In this document: positions 1 through 5,275 of the stretch, in pieces
Layout: every line of letters starts with the position of its first letter
How positions within the stretch are numbered: the first letter of the stretch is position 1
Assembly (NCBI GenBank): GCA_003857395.1
Contig: RPRC01000316.1
Coordinates: 1 to 5,275 of the forward strand
Source: Geobacter sp.
GTDB lineage: Bacteria > Desulfobacterota > Desulfuromonadia > Geobacterales > Geobacteraceae
Direction: 5' to 3'
DNA: 5,275 nucleotides
The notes under the pieces: generated by a model
What the model saw: the letters and a program-made list of their open reading frames with translations, nothing else
Databases searched by the model: none
Told to the model about the DNA's origin: nothing
Position numbers and translations under genes: made by a program

Positions 1-970
1 AAGCATTTTCCTGCCCCCCCGCTTTGAATTTTGCCAGGTACGGCAGCAGCAGTGCCGGGATCCTCACCAGCCCACCGGGCAGATACATGGTCATGAGAAC
101 CAGCAGCAGCCCGTAGAAAACGATATCGTAATCCTGCAAGGTCCTCAGAAATTCGGGAAGCAGGGTGAGCAGCGCCGCACCCAGGAAAGACCCATACACG
201 GTACCAAGTCCGCCGATGACAACCATGGTCAGTAATTCAACGGAAAAATTGAAGCCGAACGAGGCCGGAGAGATAAACGTCATGGTATGGGCGTACAGGC
301 TGCCCGCTATCGAAGAAAATACCGCCGAAAGGGCAAAAACCTGCACTTTCAGCAGCCGGGCATTGACACCCATGACCCGGGCCGCGACCTCGGAATCATT
401 TATGGCCCGTAAAGCACGACCAACACGGGAATTTACCAGGTTTATCGAAAACAAAATCATCAGCAGGGCAAAGCCCCAGATGAGAAAGTAATTTTTCATG
501 TCGCTATCAAACTGAAACTCACACACGGAAAAATAGGGAATGCCGCTAAGACCGGAAGGGCCGCCGGTAAGATCAATTGTTTCATTGAAAAAAATGTAGA
601 TGATAATCCCGAAGCCAAGGGTTGCCATTGCCAGGTAATGACCCTTGAGCTTGAGGATCGGAAAGCCGATAGCAAAGGCGACAGTCCCGACAATAAGAGC
701 TGCAAGCACCAATGCCGTCCAGGGATTCAACCCGTAGGTTGCTGTTGCAACACCCGAGATATAGGCACCCAAACCAAAAAAAGCTGCCTGACCAAGGGAA
801 ATCTGACCGGCATAGCCGAGAAGGAGATTAAGTGCCAGCGCCAGCATGGTATTGATTCCCACGAACACCAGCACATTCAGCAGGTAGCCACCGGCGAAAA
901 ATACCGGCGCAACGAGCACGGCGACGGAAAAGAGTAAATATTTCAGCAGAACGTGTCTTTCAGTAGCCAT
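1..970 (-). CDS. livM: LivM-type branched-chain amino acid/HAAT ABC transporter permease (3' end cut by window edge)
   Basis: Reading the minus strand from the ATG at 970 gives 323 uninterrupted codons to the left edge with no stop. Family members are usually about 300-340 residues or more, so probably only the tail is missing. The protein is strongly hydrophobic with multiple membrane segments. Family signatures are visible: GYAGQISLGQAAFFGLGAY at residues 52-70, LKGHYLAMATLG at 108-119, TGGPSGL at 135-141, an EAA-like cytoplasmic loop GRALRAINDSEVAARVMGVN at 184-203 that should contact the ATPase, and LPGGL at 297-301. Its role is one half of the inner-membrane channel, pairing with LivH and driven by LivG/LivF, which are expected beyond the left edge. 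It starts 7 bases after the livH stop with only a weak purine-rich stretch (AGAAAGGG) upstream, which suggests translational coupling to livH. A run of seven G lies near the 3' end. Family assignment is firm; the ligand is not determined by this subunit. Confidence 0.95.
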   Translation of the reverse strand, partial: MATERHVLLKYLLFSVAVLVAPVFFAGGYLLNVLVFVGINTMLALALNLLLGYAGQISLGQAAFFGLGAYISGVATATYGLNPWTALVLAALIVGTVAFAIGFPILKLKGHYLAMATLGFGIIIYIFFNETIDLTGGPSGLSGIPYFSVCEFQFDSDMKNYFLIWGFALLMILFSINLVNSRVGRALRAINDSEVAARVMGVNARLLKVQVFALSAVFSSIAGSLYAHTMTFISPASFGFNFSVELLTMVVIGGLGTVYGSFLGAALLTLLPEFLRTLQDYDIVFYGLLLVLMTMYLPGGLVRIPALLLPYLAKFKAGGQENA

Positions 971-977
971 GATTATG

Positions 978-1856
978 TCAGACCCTTTCTGTTTCAGCTT
1001 TTTTAAAGAGCCCCTGTGGACGAATAAACAGGATCAGCAAGAGGATGATAAAGGCAATGGCATCCTTGTAGCCCGATGATATCAGTCCTGCACCAAAGGC
1101 CTCAAGCACCCCGAGAAGGAGTCCGCCGAAGACTGTTGCAATACCACTGCTCATGCCGCCGATGATCGCAGCGCAAAAACCTTTCAAGCCAAGCATGATT
1201 CCCACATCGTAGGAGGTCATGGTGAGAGGAGCAGAGATGATTCCTGCCACGGATCCCATGGCAGAACTAATCGCAAAAGCAAAGAAGACCATTCGCTTCA
1301 CATCGATTCCGACCAGGCTGGCAGCCCGACGGTTATGAGAACAGGCGCGCATCGCCTTGCCACTGATGGTGTGATAGAAAAAGAATCGGTTGACGATGAT
1401 TATTAATAAGGTAATGCCGAAGATCCACAGGTGCTGAGGGAGAAGTGTCGCCCCACCAATTGTAAGCGGCTCATTCCCGGTAAACATCGGGATAGAGTGG
1501 GTATCCTTCCCCCAGACCAGCATTGCGATGCCTCTGATAAGAATGCTTCCGCCGATAGTTATGATGACCAAAATAAGCGGCGAGGCATTTCTTAGCGGAC
1601 GGATGGCAAGACGTTCGAAAAGCACACCGACAACCGTGGTGAGAAGTATGGCAAGAGGTATCGCGGCAAGAAGCGGTAGTTTGGCAACAGAGAGGAAATA
1701 GTACGTCATCATCCCCCCCAGCATAAAAAACTCTCCCTGAGCAAAATTTATGATACCGGTCGAGTTGTAAATAATTGAGAACCCGATGCCGATGAGCGCG
1801 TAGATCGCTCCTGTCGAAAGCCCCGACAGAAGGTATTGAAGTAGCTGATCAGACAT
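978..1856 (-). CDS. livH: LivH-type branched-chain amino acid/HAAT ABC transporter permease
   Basis: This 292-residue integral membrane protein has the usual LivH length. Diagnostic segments are NFAQGEFFMLGG at residues 37-48, the EAA-like ATPase-contact loop GKAMRACSHNRRAASLVGI at 166-184, the IIGGMSSGIATVFGG region at 231-245, and the C-terminal RPQGLF at 279-284. It forms the second half of the inner-membrane channel with LivM. The start was chosen at 1856 (MSDQLL...). AAAAGG lies just upstream with a 4-base gap, and LivH proteins normally begin with such a short polar stretch before the first hydrophobic segment. The frame stays open for 20 more codons to an ATG at 1916, but that ATG sits in the loop of a terminator hairpin and the extra N-terminus looks unlike the family, so I reject it. 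Translation of livH depends on transcripts that pass the upstream terminator. The substrate cannot be read from the permease. Confidence 0.95.
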   Translation of the reverse strand: MSDQLLQYLLSGLSTGAIYALIGIGFSIIYNSTGIINFAQGEFFMLGGMMTYYFLSVAKLPLLAAIPLAILLTTVVGVLFERLAIRPLRNASPLILVIITIGGSILIRGIAMLVWGKDTHSIPMFTGNEPLTIGGATLLPQHLWIFGITLLIIIVNRFFFYHTISGKAMRACSHNRRAASLVGIDVKRMVFFAFAISSAMGSVAGIISAPLTMTSYDVGIMLGLKGFCAAIIGGMSSGIATVFGGLLLGVLEAFGAGLISSGYKDAIAFIILLLILFIRPQGLFKKAETERV

Positions 1857-1860
1857 AAAT

Positions 1861-1866
1861 CCTTTT
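1861..1866 (-). promoter_or_regulatory. Ribosome binding site deciding the livH start
   Basis: The minus strand reads GAAAAGG, then ATTT, then ATG. This moderate Shine-Dalgarno sequence places the livH start at 1856 rather than at the in-frame ATG at 1916. It is weaker than the GGAGG sites of the two binding-protein genes, consistent with lower permease synthesis. Confidence 0.6.
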
Positions 1867-1897
1867 CTTACAAACGTCGTTCCCCGAAAGGGTCGAG

Positions 1898-1925
1898 AAA
1901 AAGAGACGCCCATCAAGGGCGTCTC
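1898..1925 (-). terminator. Intrinsic terminator / likely attenuator between the second binding-protein gene and livH
   Basis: On the minus strand, GAGACGCCC pairs perfectly with GGGCGTCTC around a 5-base loop (TTGAT), and the second arm is followed at once by TTTTT (1902-1898). A 9-bp GC-rich stem plus a T run is the classic Rho-independent form. The element works in one direction only, because the plus-strand reading is followed by AATAAATCC without a T run. It lies inside the transcription unit, about 97 bases after the binding-protein stop and 41 bases before livH. I see no room for a promoter between it and livH, so it most likely stops part of the transcripts and sets the binding-protein to permease ratio. 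Confidence 0.85.
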
Positions 1926-1985
1926 AATAAATCCTGGATAATGATTACGAACCGGAACGTACCGACAGCACAGGAAACTGGCTGG

Positions 1986-2017
1986 ACGGCAAACCGAAAG
2001 TTAGAACAGTTCGCCGC
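1986..2017 (-). other. Stem-loop immediately downstream of the second binding-protein gene
   Basis: Four bases after the TAG stop, the minus-strand RNA can form an 11-pair stem: GCGGCGAACTG with CGGTTTGCCGT around a 10-base loop (TTCTAACTTT). Eight pairs are Watson-Crick and three are G-U. No T run follows, so it is not a terminator by itself. Its position suggests a 3' barrier to exonucleases that stabilises the binding-protein message after termination at 1898, as the malE-malF intergenic REP hairpins do. The pairing is seen in the sequence; the function is inferred. Confidence 0.5.
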
Positions 2018-2021
2018 TAAA

Positions 2022-3164
2022 CTATTTTACCAGCGACCAGTCTCCGCCCTTTACTCGGACAAGAACAAAGGCGTCTTTCGTAAGTCCGCTATGATCTGTC
2101 GCGGAGTAGTTGAAGATGCCGCCGATTCCGGCAAAATTCCTGGTTTTTTCAAGCTGCGAACGGATAGCGGTCCGCGATGCCCCACCCCTCTCGATTGCAC
2201 CCTTCAAGAGCATCATTGCGTCCCAGGCATGCCCGCCAAAATGATCTCCTTCAGTCTTGAAATTCTTCTGATATTCTTTCACGTAGGCGAGGAGAGCTTT
2301 TTTCTGTTTATCGGACTTCGGCAAGAGGTCGGCTACCAGCACGCGCCCGGAAGGAAGAATGATGCCATCGGCGGAACTGCCGGCGAGTTCGATGAATTTC
2401 TTTGAAGAAACCCCATGGCTCATGTAAAGAGGAATGCTCAGGCCAAGCTGCCGGGCGTTGCGGGCAATGATTGCCGGCCCGGGGTTAGTACCCCAGCAGA
2501 TGAGAGCCTGCACCTGTAAACCGCGAATCTTTGTCAGCTGCGGAGTCATGTCGGTATCTTTCGGGCCATAAGTATCGTCAGCCAGAATGGTAATACCATA
2601 ACGCCCGGCCAGAGCCTTCAGTTGCTCACGGCCGGATGAGCCGAATGAGTCGGAAACAGTCAGGATCGCAACCTTGGTGAGTTTGTTTTTAACCAGATGC
2701 TCATAGATTTTCGTAACGGCCAGATAATCGTTCTGGGCAGTCTTGAAAACCCAGGGCCTGACCGGTTCGGTAATTTTTGCCCCGGCTGAACAGGAAATAA
2801 GGGGCACTTTCGCCCTCTCCACCAGCGGAATAACCGCCATCGTGTCACCAGTGGTGCTTGGGCCGATGATGGCAACGACATCTTCTTTGATGAGACGCGT
2901 TGCCGCCTGAACCGCCTTCGTTGCATCGCCCTGGGTGTCCATGACGATGAGCTCAACTTTCTGCCCTTTTATTCCTCCGGCAGCATTGATCTGGTTTACG
3001 ACCATCTCTGCGGTATTTCGCTCCGGTTCTCCGAGGAAGGAGGCGGGACCGGTCACCGCAAACAGAGCGCCGACTTTAATCGTAGGAGCGGCTGAAGCCA
3101 GTGCCGCTGAGGCAAGGACAAACACAGCCGAGAGAAATAGTTTGTGAAGTTTTTTCGTTACCAT
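2022..3164 (-). CDS. LivJ/LivK-like periplasmic substrate-binding protein, second of a tandem pair
   Basis: This 380-residue protein belongs to the type I periplasmic binding-protein fold used by branched-chain amino acid/HAAT ABC transporters (Peripla_BP_6-like). It has a Sec signal peptide: basic MVTKKLHK, a hydrophobic core, and ASA before APTIKVG, so cleavage is likely after residue 25. No lipobox cysteine is present, so it should be soluble in the periplasm. The mature N-terminus carries VTGPASFLGEPERNT, then DTQGDATKA, GPSTTG, PLISCSAGAKITEP, SDSFGSSGREQ, KDTDMTPQLTKIRG and CWGTNPGPA. The start at 3164 is set by GGAGGA six bases upstream. It is clearly paralogous to the gene before it (32-base gap) with similar length and collinear motifs, but the ligand-facing and C-terminal parts differ. 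It should capture the substrate and deliver it to LivH/LivM. The ligand may be a branched-chain or aromatic amino acid or an aryl acid; the sequence alone does not decide. Confidence 0.93.
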   Translation of the reverse strand: MVTKKLHKLFLSAVFVLASAALASAAPTIKVGALFAVTGPASFLGEPERNTAEMVVNQINAAGGIKGQKVELIVMDTQGDATKAVQAATRLIKEDVVAIIGPSTTGDTMAVIPLVERAKVPLISCSAGAKITEPVRPWVFKTAQNDYLAVTKIYEHLVKNKLTKVAILTVSDSFGSSGREQLKALAGRYGITILADDTYGPKDTDMTPQLTKIRGLQVQALICWGTNPGPAIIARNARQLGLSIPLYMSHGVSSKKFIELAGSSADGIILPSGRVLVADLLPKSDKQKKALLAYVKEYQKNFKTEGDHFGGHAWDAMMLLKGAIERGGASRTAIRSQLEKTRNFAGIGGIFNYSATDHSGLTKDAFVLVRVKGGDWSLVK

Positions 3165-3170
3165 GAAATT

Positions 3171-3176
3171 TCCTCC
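3171..3176 (-). promoter_or_regulatory. Strong ribosome binding site of the second binding-protein gene
   Basis: The minus strand reads GGAGGA, AATTTC, ATG, giving near-optimal complementarity and a 6-base spacing. It fixes the start at 3164 and predicts high translation, as expected for a periplasmic binding protein made in excess over its permease. Confidence 0.75.
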
Positions 3177-3196
3177 AGTGATTCCCTTTAGGATAA

Positions 3197-4336
3197 CTAC
3201 CGTGCCAAGACCCAGTCGCCTTTTGACACTTTAATCATTTCAAAGGCGGTGAGATCCAAACCATTGTGGTCGGTGGGTGACATGGTAAAGACCCCAGAGA
3301 CACCAACCATTTTTCGGATTTGTTCTATACCTTTTCTGATTTTGTCCGGAGTTGCTCCGGACTTTTTGATGGCAGCCACAATTAGCTGAAAACCATCGTA
3401 GGCATATCCTCCGAAGGTGGAGGCTTCAACACCAAATTTTTTGCGGTACGCCTGGTCATACTCCTTGAGAAGCTTCACCTGCGGATCTTTCTTGGGAATA
3501 ATATCGTACACGGCAAGTTTACCGGCAGGGAGAGTTACTCCTTCCGCCGAAGATGCTCCTGCGAGTTCGATAAACTTCTTCGAAGCAACACCATGACTCT
3601 GGTAAAGTGGAGTGGTAATTCCCAGCTGCCGCATATTTCTCGTTACCACTGCCGGGCCGGGATTTGTTCCCCAGCAGATAACCGCATCCGGGTTTGCACC
3701 ACGAATCTTGGTAAGCTGCGGTGTCATGTCGGTATCCTTCGGCGAAAAAACCTCGTCTGCCACGATGGTGAAACCCTTTTTCGCGGCCAGAATCTTGAGC
3801 TGTTCTCTGCCAGAGGAGCCATACGAATCAGATACGGTCAGCAGTGCAATGCGCTTCTGACCTTTCTTGGCGGCAAAGTTGTAGATTTTCTCGGCAGCAA
3901 CCTGGTCATTGGCCGGCGTCTTGAAAACCCAGGCGTTTACTGGTTCGGTAATCTTCACGCCAGCGGCGCAGGAGATAAGGGGAATCCGTTCCCGTTGCAC
4001 AAGCGGGATGACAGCCATGGACTCGCCGGTGGTGCTGGGGCCGATAATAGCAACGACCTTGTCATTCCTGATGAGTTTGGTCGCCAGTTGCACCGCTTTT
4101 GTAGCATCACCCTGGGTGTCATAGATAAAGAGCTCGATCTTTGACCCATTCACGCCACCTTTGGCATTGACCTCCTGAACAAGCATTTCCAGAGTATTTC
4201 TCTCCGGCTCACCGAGAAAAGAAGCCGGGCCGGTAACAGAAAAAAGCCCGCCGATTCTGATGGTTGGGGCAGCCTGAGCTACTGTTGTCATAGCAATCAG
4301 GAGCAAAGCGGATACAAGCAACACGAGTCTTCCCAT
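3197..4336 (-). CDS. LivJ/LivK-like periplasmic substrate-binding protein, first of a tandem pair
   Basis: This is a 379-residue type I periplasmic binding protein of the Liv/HAAT class. The signal peptide is MGRLVLLVSALLLIAMTTVAQA, with cleavage likely between AQA and APTIRIGG (after residue 22). There is no lipobox cysteine. Motifs run in the same order as in the following paralogue: VTGPASFLGEPERNT, DTQGDATKA, GPSTTG, PLISCAAGVKITEP, SDSYGSSGREQ, KDTDMTPQLTKIRG, CWGTNPGPA and SHGVASKKFIELAG. The frame opens at an ATG at 4348, but GGGAGG lies between that codon and the ATG at 4336, so I take 4336 as the start. This copy has one extra residue before VVAIIGPSTTG (RNDKVVAIIG against KEDVVAIIG). 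It follows the ACT gene after 51 AT-rich bases. Its role is to deliver a periplasmic ligand to the downstream LivHM permease. Having two binding proteins for one permease suggests two ligand ranges. Confidence 0.93.
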   Translation of the reverse strand: MGRLVLLVSALLLIAMTTVAQAAPTIRIGGLFSVTGPASFLGEPERNTLEMLVQEVNAKGGVNGSKIELFIYDTQGDATKAVQLATKLIRNDKVVAIIGPSTTGESMAVIPLVQRERIPLISCAAGVKITEPVNAWVFKTPANDQVAAEKIYNFAAKKGQKRIALLTVSDSYGSSGREQLKILAAKKGFTIVADEVFSPKDTDMTPQLTKIRGANPDAVICWGTNPGPAVVTRNMRQLGITTPLYQSHGVASKKFIELAGASSAEGVTLPAGKLAVYDIIPKKDPQVKLLKEYDQAYRKKFGVEASTFGGYAYDGFQLIVAAIKKSGATPDKIRKGIEQIRKMVGVSGVFTMSPTDHNGLDLTAFEMIKVSKGDWVLAR

Positions 4337-4340
4337 AGAT

Positions 4341-4346
4341 CCTCCC
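4341..4346 (-). promoter_or_regulatory. Ribosome binding site deciding the start of the first binding-protein gene
   Basis: The minus strand reads ATG (4348) GGAGG ATCT ATG (4336); the full GGGAGG overlaps the last base of the first ATG. The Shine-Dalgarno sequence can only serve the second ATG, four bases downstream of it. The bases before the first ATG (TTATTTCTTATTGTGA) hold no such site. The site therefore shortens the open frame by four residues and gives a cleaner signal peptide (MGRLVLL...). Confidence 0.75.
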
Positions 4347-4387
4347 ATTCACAATAAGAAATAATAAAACAATACCAGCTGCTGGCG

Positions 4388-4819
4388 CTACATATGATAG
4401 AGCCGTTCACCTTCCAGAACACTGAAACCCTTTTCTACCAGGCACTGGATGGCTTTATCGGTCTCGTCGAATCGGAAAATAATTACGGCATTCCCACCAC
4501 AACGCTCCACAAAAGCATACATATACTCAACATTGATACAATCTTTATCAAGCGCATGGAGGATCTCCGAAAGGCCACCCGGTCTGTCAGGAACCTCAAT
4601 GGCAACCACTTCGGTCTTGCTGACGGTGAAACCTTTCTCCTTGAGAACCTGCTTTGCTTTTTCCCCATCATTGACAATCAGGCGCAGGATACCGAAATCG
4701 CTGGTATCGGCAAGGGAGAGTGCCCTGATATTGACGTGTGCCTCTCCCAGAGCACTGGCAACATCGGCGAGTCGTCCCGATTTATTTTCTATAAAAACGG
4801 AGATCTGTTCAACTTTCAT
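4388..4819 (-). CDS. Double ACT-domain protein (probable amino acid-binding regulatory protein)
   Basis: This 143-residue soluble protein consists of two ACT domains in tandem and nothing else. The first (about residues 1-68) has the typical ligand-loop signature [22 protein letters not shown], with its key glycine at 15 and Asn-Ile at 30-31. The second (about 70-143) repeats the pattern as [22 protein letters not shown], with glycine at 81 and Asn-Val at 96-97. ACT domains bind amino acids at domain interfaces and usually regulate enzymes, but no catalytic domain is attached here. GAGGAGG five bases before the ATG at 4819 fixes the start. The gene sits between a phenylacetate-CoA ligase and the binding-protein genes, a pairing I recall from Geobacter-like genomes. 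It may sense an amino acid, perhaps aromatic or branched-chain, and modulate the ligase or transporter. The fold is confident; the partner and ligand are inferred. Confidence 0.9.
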   Translation of the reverse strand: MKVEQISVFIENKSGRLADVASALGEAHVNIRALSLADTSDFGILRLIVNDGEKAKQVLKEKGFTVSKTEVVAIEVPDRPGGLSEILHALDKDCINVEYMYAFVERCGGNAVIIFRFDETDKAIQCLVEKGFSVLEGERLYHM

Positions 4820-4824
4820 GCTTG

Positions 4825-4831
4825 CCTCCTC
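4825..4831 (-). promoter_or_regulatory. Strong ribosome binding site of the ACT-domain gene
   Basis: The minus strand reads GAGGAGG, CAAGC, ATG, a near-perfect Shine-Dalgarno sequence with a 5-base spacing. It supports the start at 4819 and independent translation initiation after the 161-base gap behind the ligase gene. Confidence 0.75.
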
Positions 4832-4911
4832 TTGCGTGTTTTAGCAGGTATGTCCGTAATGCGCTCTGCTGCTGGCCGTAACAATCCGGTTTGTCCATTT
4901 CAATCAAAAAA

Positions 4912-4943
4912 CCCCTGACATGAACTCCAGATTTCCGGCAGGG
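4912..4943 (-). terminator. Possible weak, branched terminator or attenuator between the ligase and ACT genes
   Basis: On the minus strand, CCCTG (4943-4939) can pair with CAGGG (4917-4913). Between them CCGG-AAAT-CTGG forms a small inner hairpin (one G-U pair). The outer arm is followed by one G and then TTTTTT (4911-4906). The T run and its position 38 bases after the ligase stop fit a terminator, but the outer stem has only five pairs around 21 bases, so efficiency is doubtful. The rest of the gap (4820-4905) shows no clear promoter. Confidence 0.35.
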
Positions 4944-4980
4944 AAAGCAGCGAGTTTTGTCCGGGAAAAACTGCAGCGTG

Positions 4981-5275
4981 CTACTTCACCCTGTTGTCAA
5001 TGACCCTTTTTGCCTTTCCCTCGCTCCGGGTGATGGTTTTCGGTTCAACGAGACGGACCTTGCAGGTGATGCCGAGAAGGTCCTTGATCTGCTTCTCGAT
5101 TGTAGAAGCCAGCAACTGGAGATGTTTCACCTCATCGGAAAAGAGCCGCTCATCAACCTCCACCTGCACCTCGAGGCTGTCAAGGTTATCCTTGCGATCA
5201 ACAATCAAAAGGTAATGTGGCTCGACTCCCTCCACCTGCATAAGGATCGATTCGATCTGTGAAGGGAAGACATTC
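4981..5275 (-). CDS. paaK: Phenylacetate-CoA ligase, C-terminal end (5' part cut by window edge)
   Basis: The frame is open from the right edge to a TAG at 4981 and encodes the last 97 residues. They begin NVFPSQIES, the start of the C-terminal AMP-binding subdomain of phenylacetate-CoA ligase, and end with [18 protein letters not shown] before VK. The RSEGKAKRV stretch is the family's C-terminal signature, and its GK lysine corresponds to the catalytic lysine of ANL adenylating enzymes. The full enzyme, normally about 430 residues, converts phenylacetate or a related aryl acid, ATP and CoA to the aryl-acetyl-CoA, AMP and pyrophosphate in the cytoplasm. In anaerobes this can serve breakdown of phenylalanine-type compounds, or assimilation of aryl acids through arylpyruvate:ferredoxin oxidoreductase. 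An internal ATG at 5241 is not the true start, because conserved sequence continues upstream of it. The exact aryl substrate cannot be told from this fragment. Confidence 0.92.
   Translation of the reverse strand, partial: NVFPSQIESILMQVEGVEPHYLLIVDRKDNLDSLEVQVEVDERLFSDEVKHLQLLASTIEKQIKDLLGITCKVRLVEPKTITRSEGKAKRVIDNRVK

Noticed and set aside
165..937. Plus-strand open frames at 165-491 and 638-937.
   Set aside because: They lie antisense to a continuous livM frame with clear family motifs. Their translations show no recognisable domain and no good ribosome binding site.
1857..1916. N-terminal extension of livH to the ATG at 1916 (20 extra residues).
   Set aside because: The upstream ATG lies in the terminator hairpin, has no usable ribosome binding site, and the extra residues do not look like a LivH N-terminus. 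The ATG at 1856 has AAAAGG in front of it.
1941..2405. Plus-strand open frame of 154 codons covering the livJ-livH gap and the end of the second binding-protein gene.
   Set aside because: Most of it is antisense to conserved binding-protein sequence, its composition does not look like a real protein, and it begins next to the minus-strand terminator without a Shine-Dalgarno sequence.
3593..4144. Plus-strand open frame of 183 codons antisense to the first binding-protein gene.
   Set aside because: It is long by chance opposite a conserved gene. The translation shows no family pattern, and the minus-strand frame has a signal peptide and all expected motifs.
4349..4375. AT-rich stretch before the first binding-protein gene, containing TATTAT on the minus strand, as a promoter.
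   Set aside because: TATTAT is a fair -10 match, but no -35-like hexamer lies at 16-18 bases upstream. The AT-rich leader is as easily explained as an unstructured translation enhancer.
4375..4385. CCAGCAGCTGG near-palindrome just after the ACT stop, followed by a T-rich stretch, as a terminator.
   Set aside because: The stem has only four or five pairs with a three-base loop, and the T-rich stretch is broken by A and G, so it is too weak to call.
4842..4850. Extended -10-like TGCTAAAAC on the minus strand upstream of the ACT gene.
   Set aside because: Only four of six -10 positions match and no -35 element is visible at the right distance, so it cannot be supported as a promoter.
4394..4918. 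Plus-strand open frame of 174 codons opposite the ACT gene.
   Set aside because: The opposite strand encodes a complete double-ACT protein with a strong ribosome binding site. The plus-strand product resembles nothing and is an antisense shadow.

Overview
The window is one minus-strand gene cluster, read from right to left. It runs: the C-terminal end of a phenylacetate-CoA ligase (cut by the right edge), a double-ACT-domain protein, two tandem paralogous periplasmic substrate-binding proteins of the branched-chain amino acid (Liv/HAAT) type, the LivH-type permease, and a LivM-type permease cut by the left edge close to its expected end. All genes point the same way, every gene start is set by a visible Shine-Dalgarno sequence or close coupling, and I see no real gene on the plus strand. 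No RNA gene, mobile element, CRISPR array or origin was seen, and no gene-free stretch exceeds about 165 bases.

Mid-range GC content, strong GGAGG-type ribosome binding sites and the gene order (phenylacetate-CoA ligase, ACT protein, LivJ-like proteins, LivH, LivM) suggest a Gram-negative anaerobe of the Desulfuromonadales/Geobacter-like or related former Deltaproteobacteria. This comes from recalled gene order and protein style, not from a search. The periplasmic signal peptides support a diderm host.

The genes together look like an uptake-and-activation unit. One or both binding proteins would capture a small carboxylated ligand in the periplasm and deliver it to the LivH/LivM channel; the ATPases LivG and LivF are expected just beyond the left edge. 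Phenylacetate-CoA ligase would activate an aryl acid to its CoA thioester, and the ACT protein may sense an amino acid. The ligase next door makes aromatic amino acids or aryl acids a serious alternative to Leu/Ile/Val as the ligand.

The main non-coding signal is in the 165-base gap between the second binding-protein gene and livH. It holds a stable stem-loop just after the stop codon, then a textbook intrinsic terminator (9-bp perfect stem plus T5) about 40 bases before the livH start. This arrangement would protect the binding-protein mRNA and let only part of transcription through to the permease genes. A weaker structured element with a T6 run lies between the ligase and ACT genes.

The window otherwise reads as a conventional transporter operon. 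I found no convincing evidence of a wholly new system.
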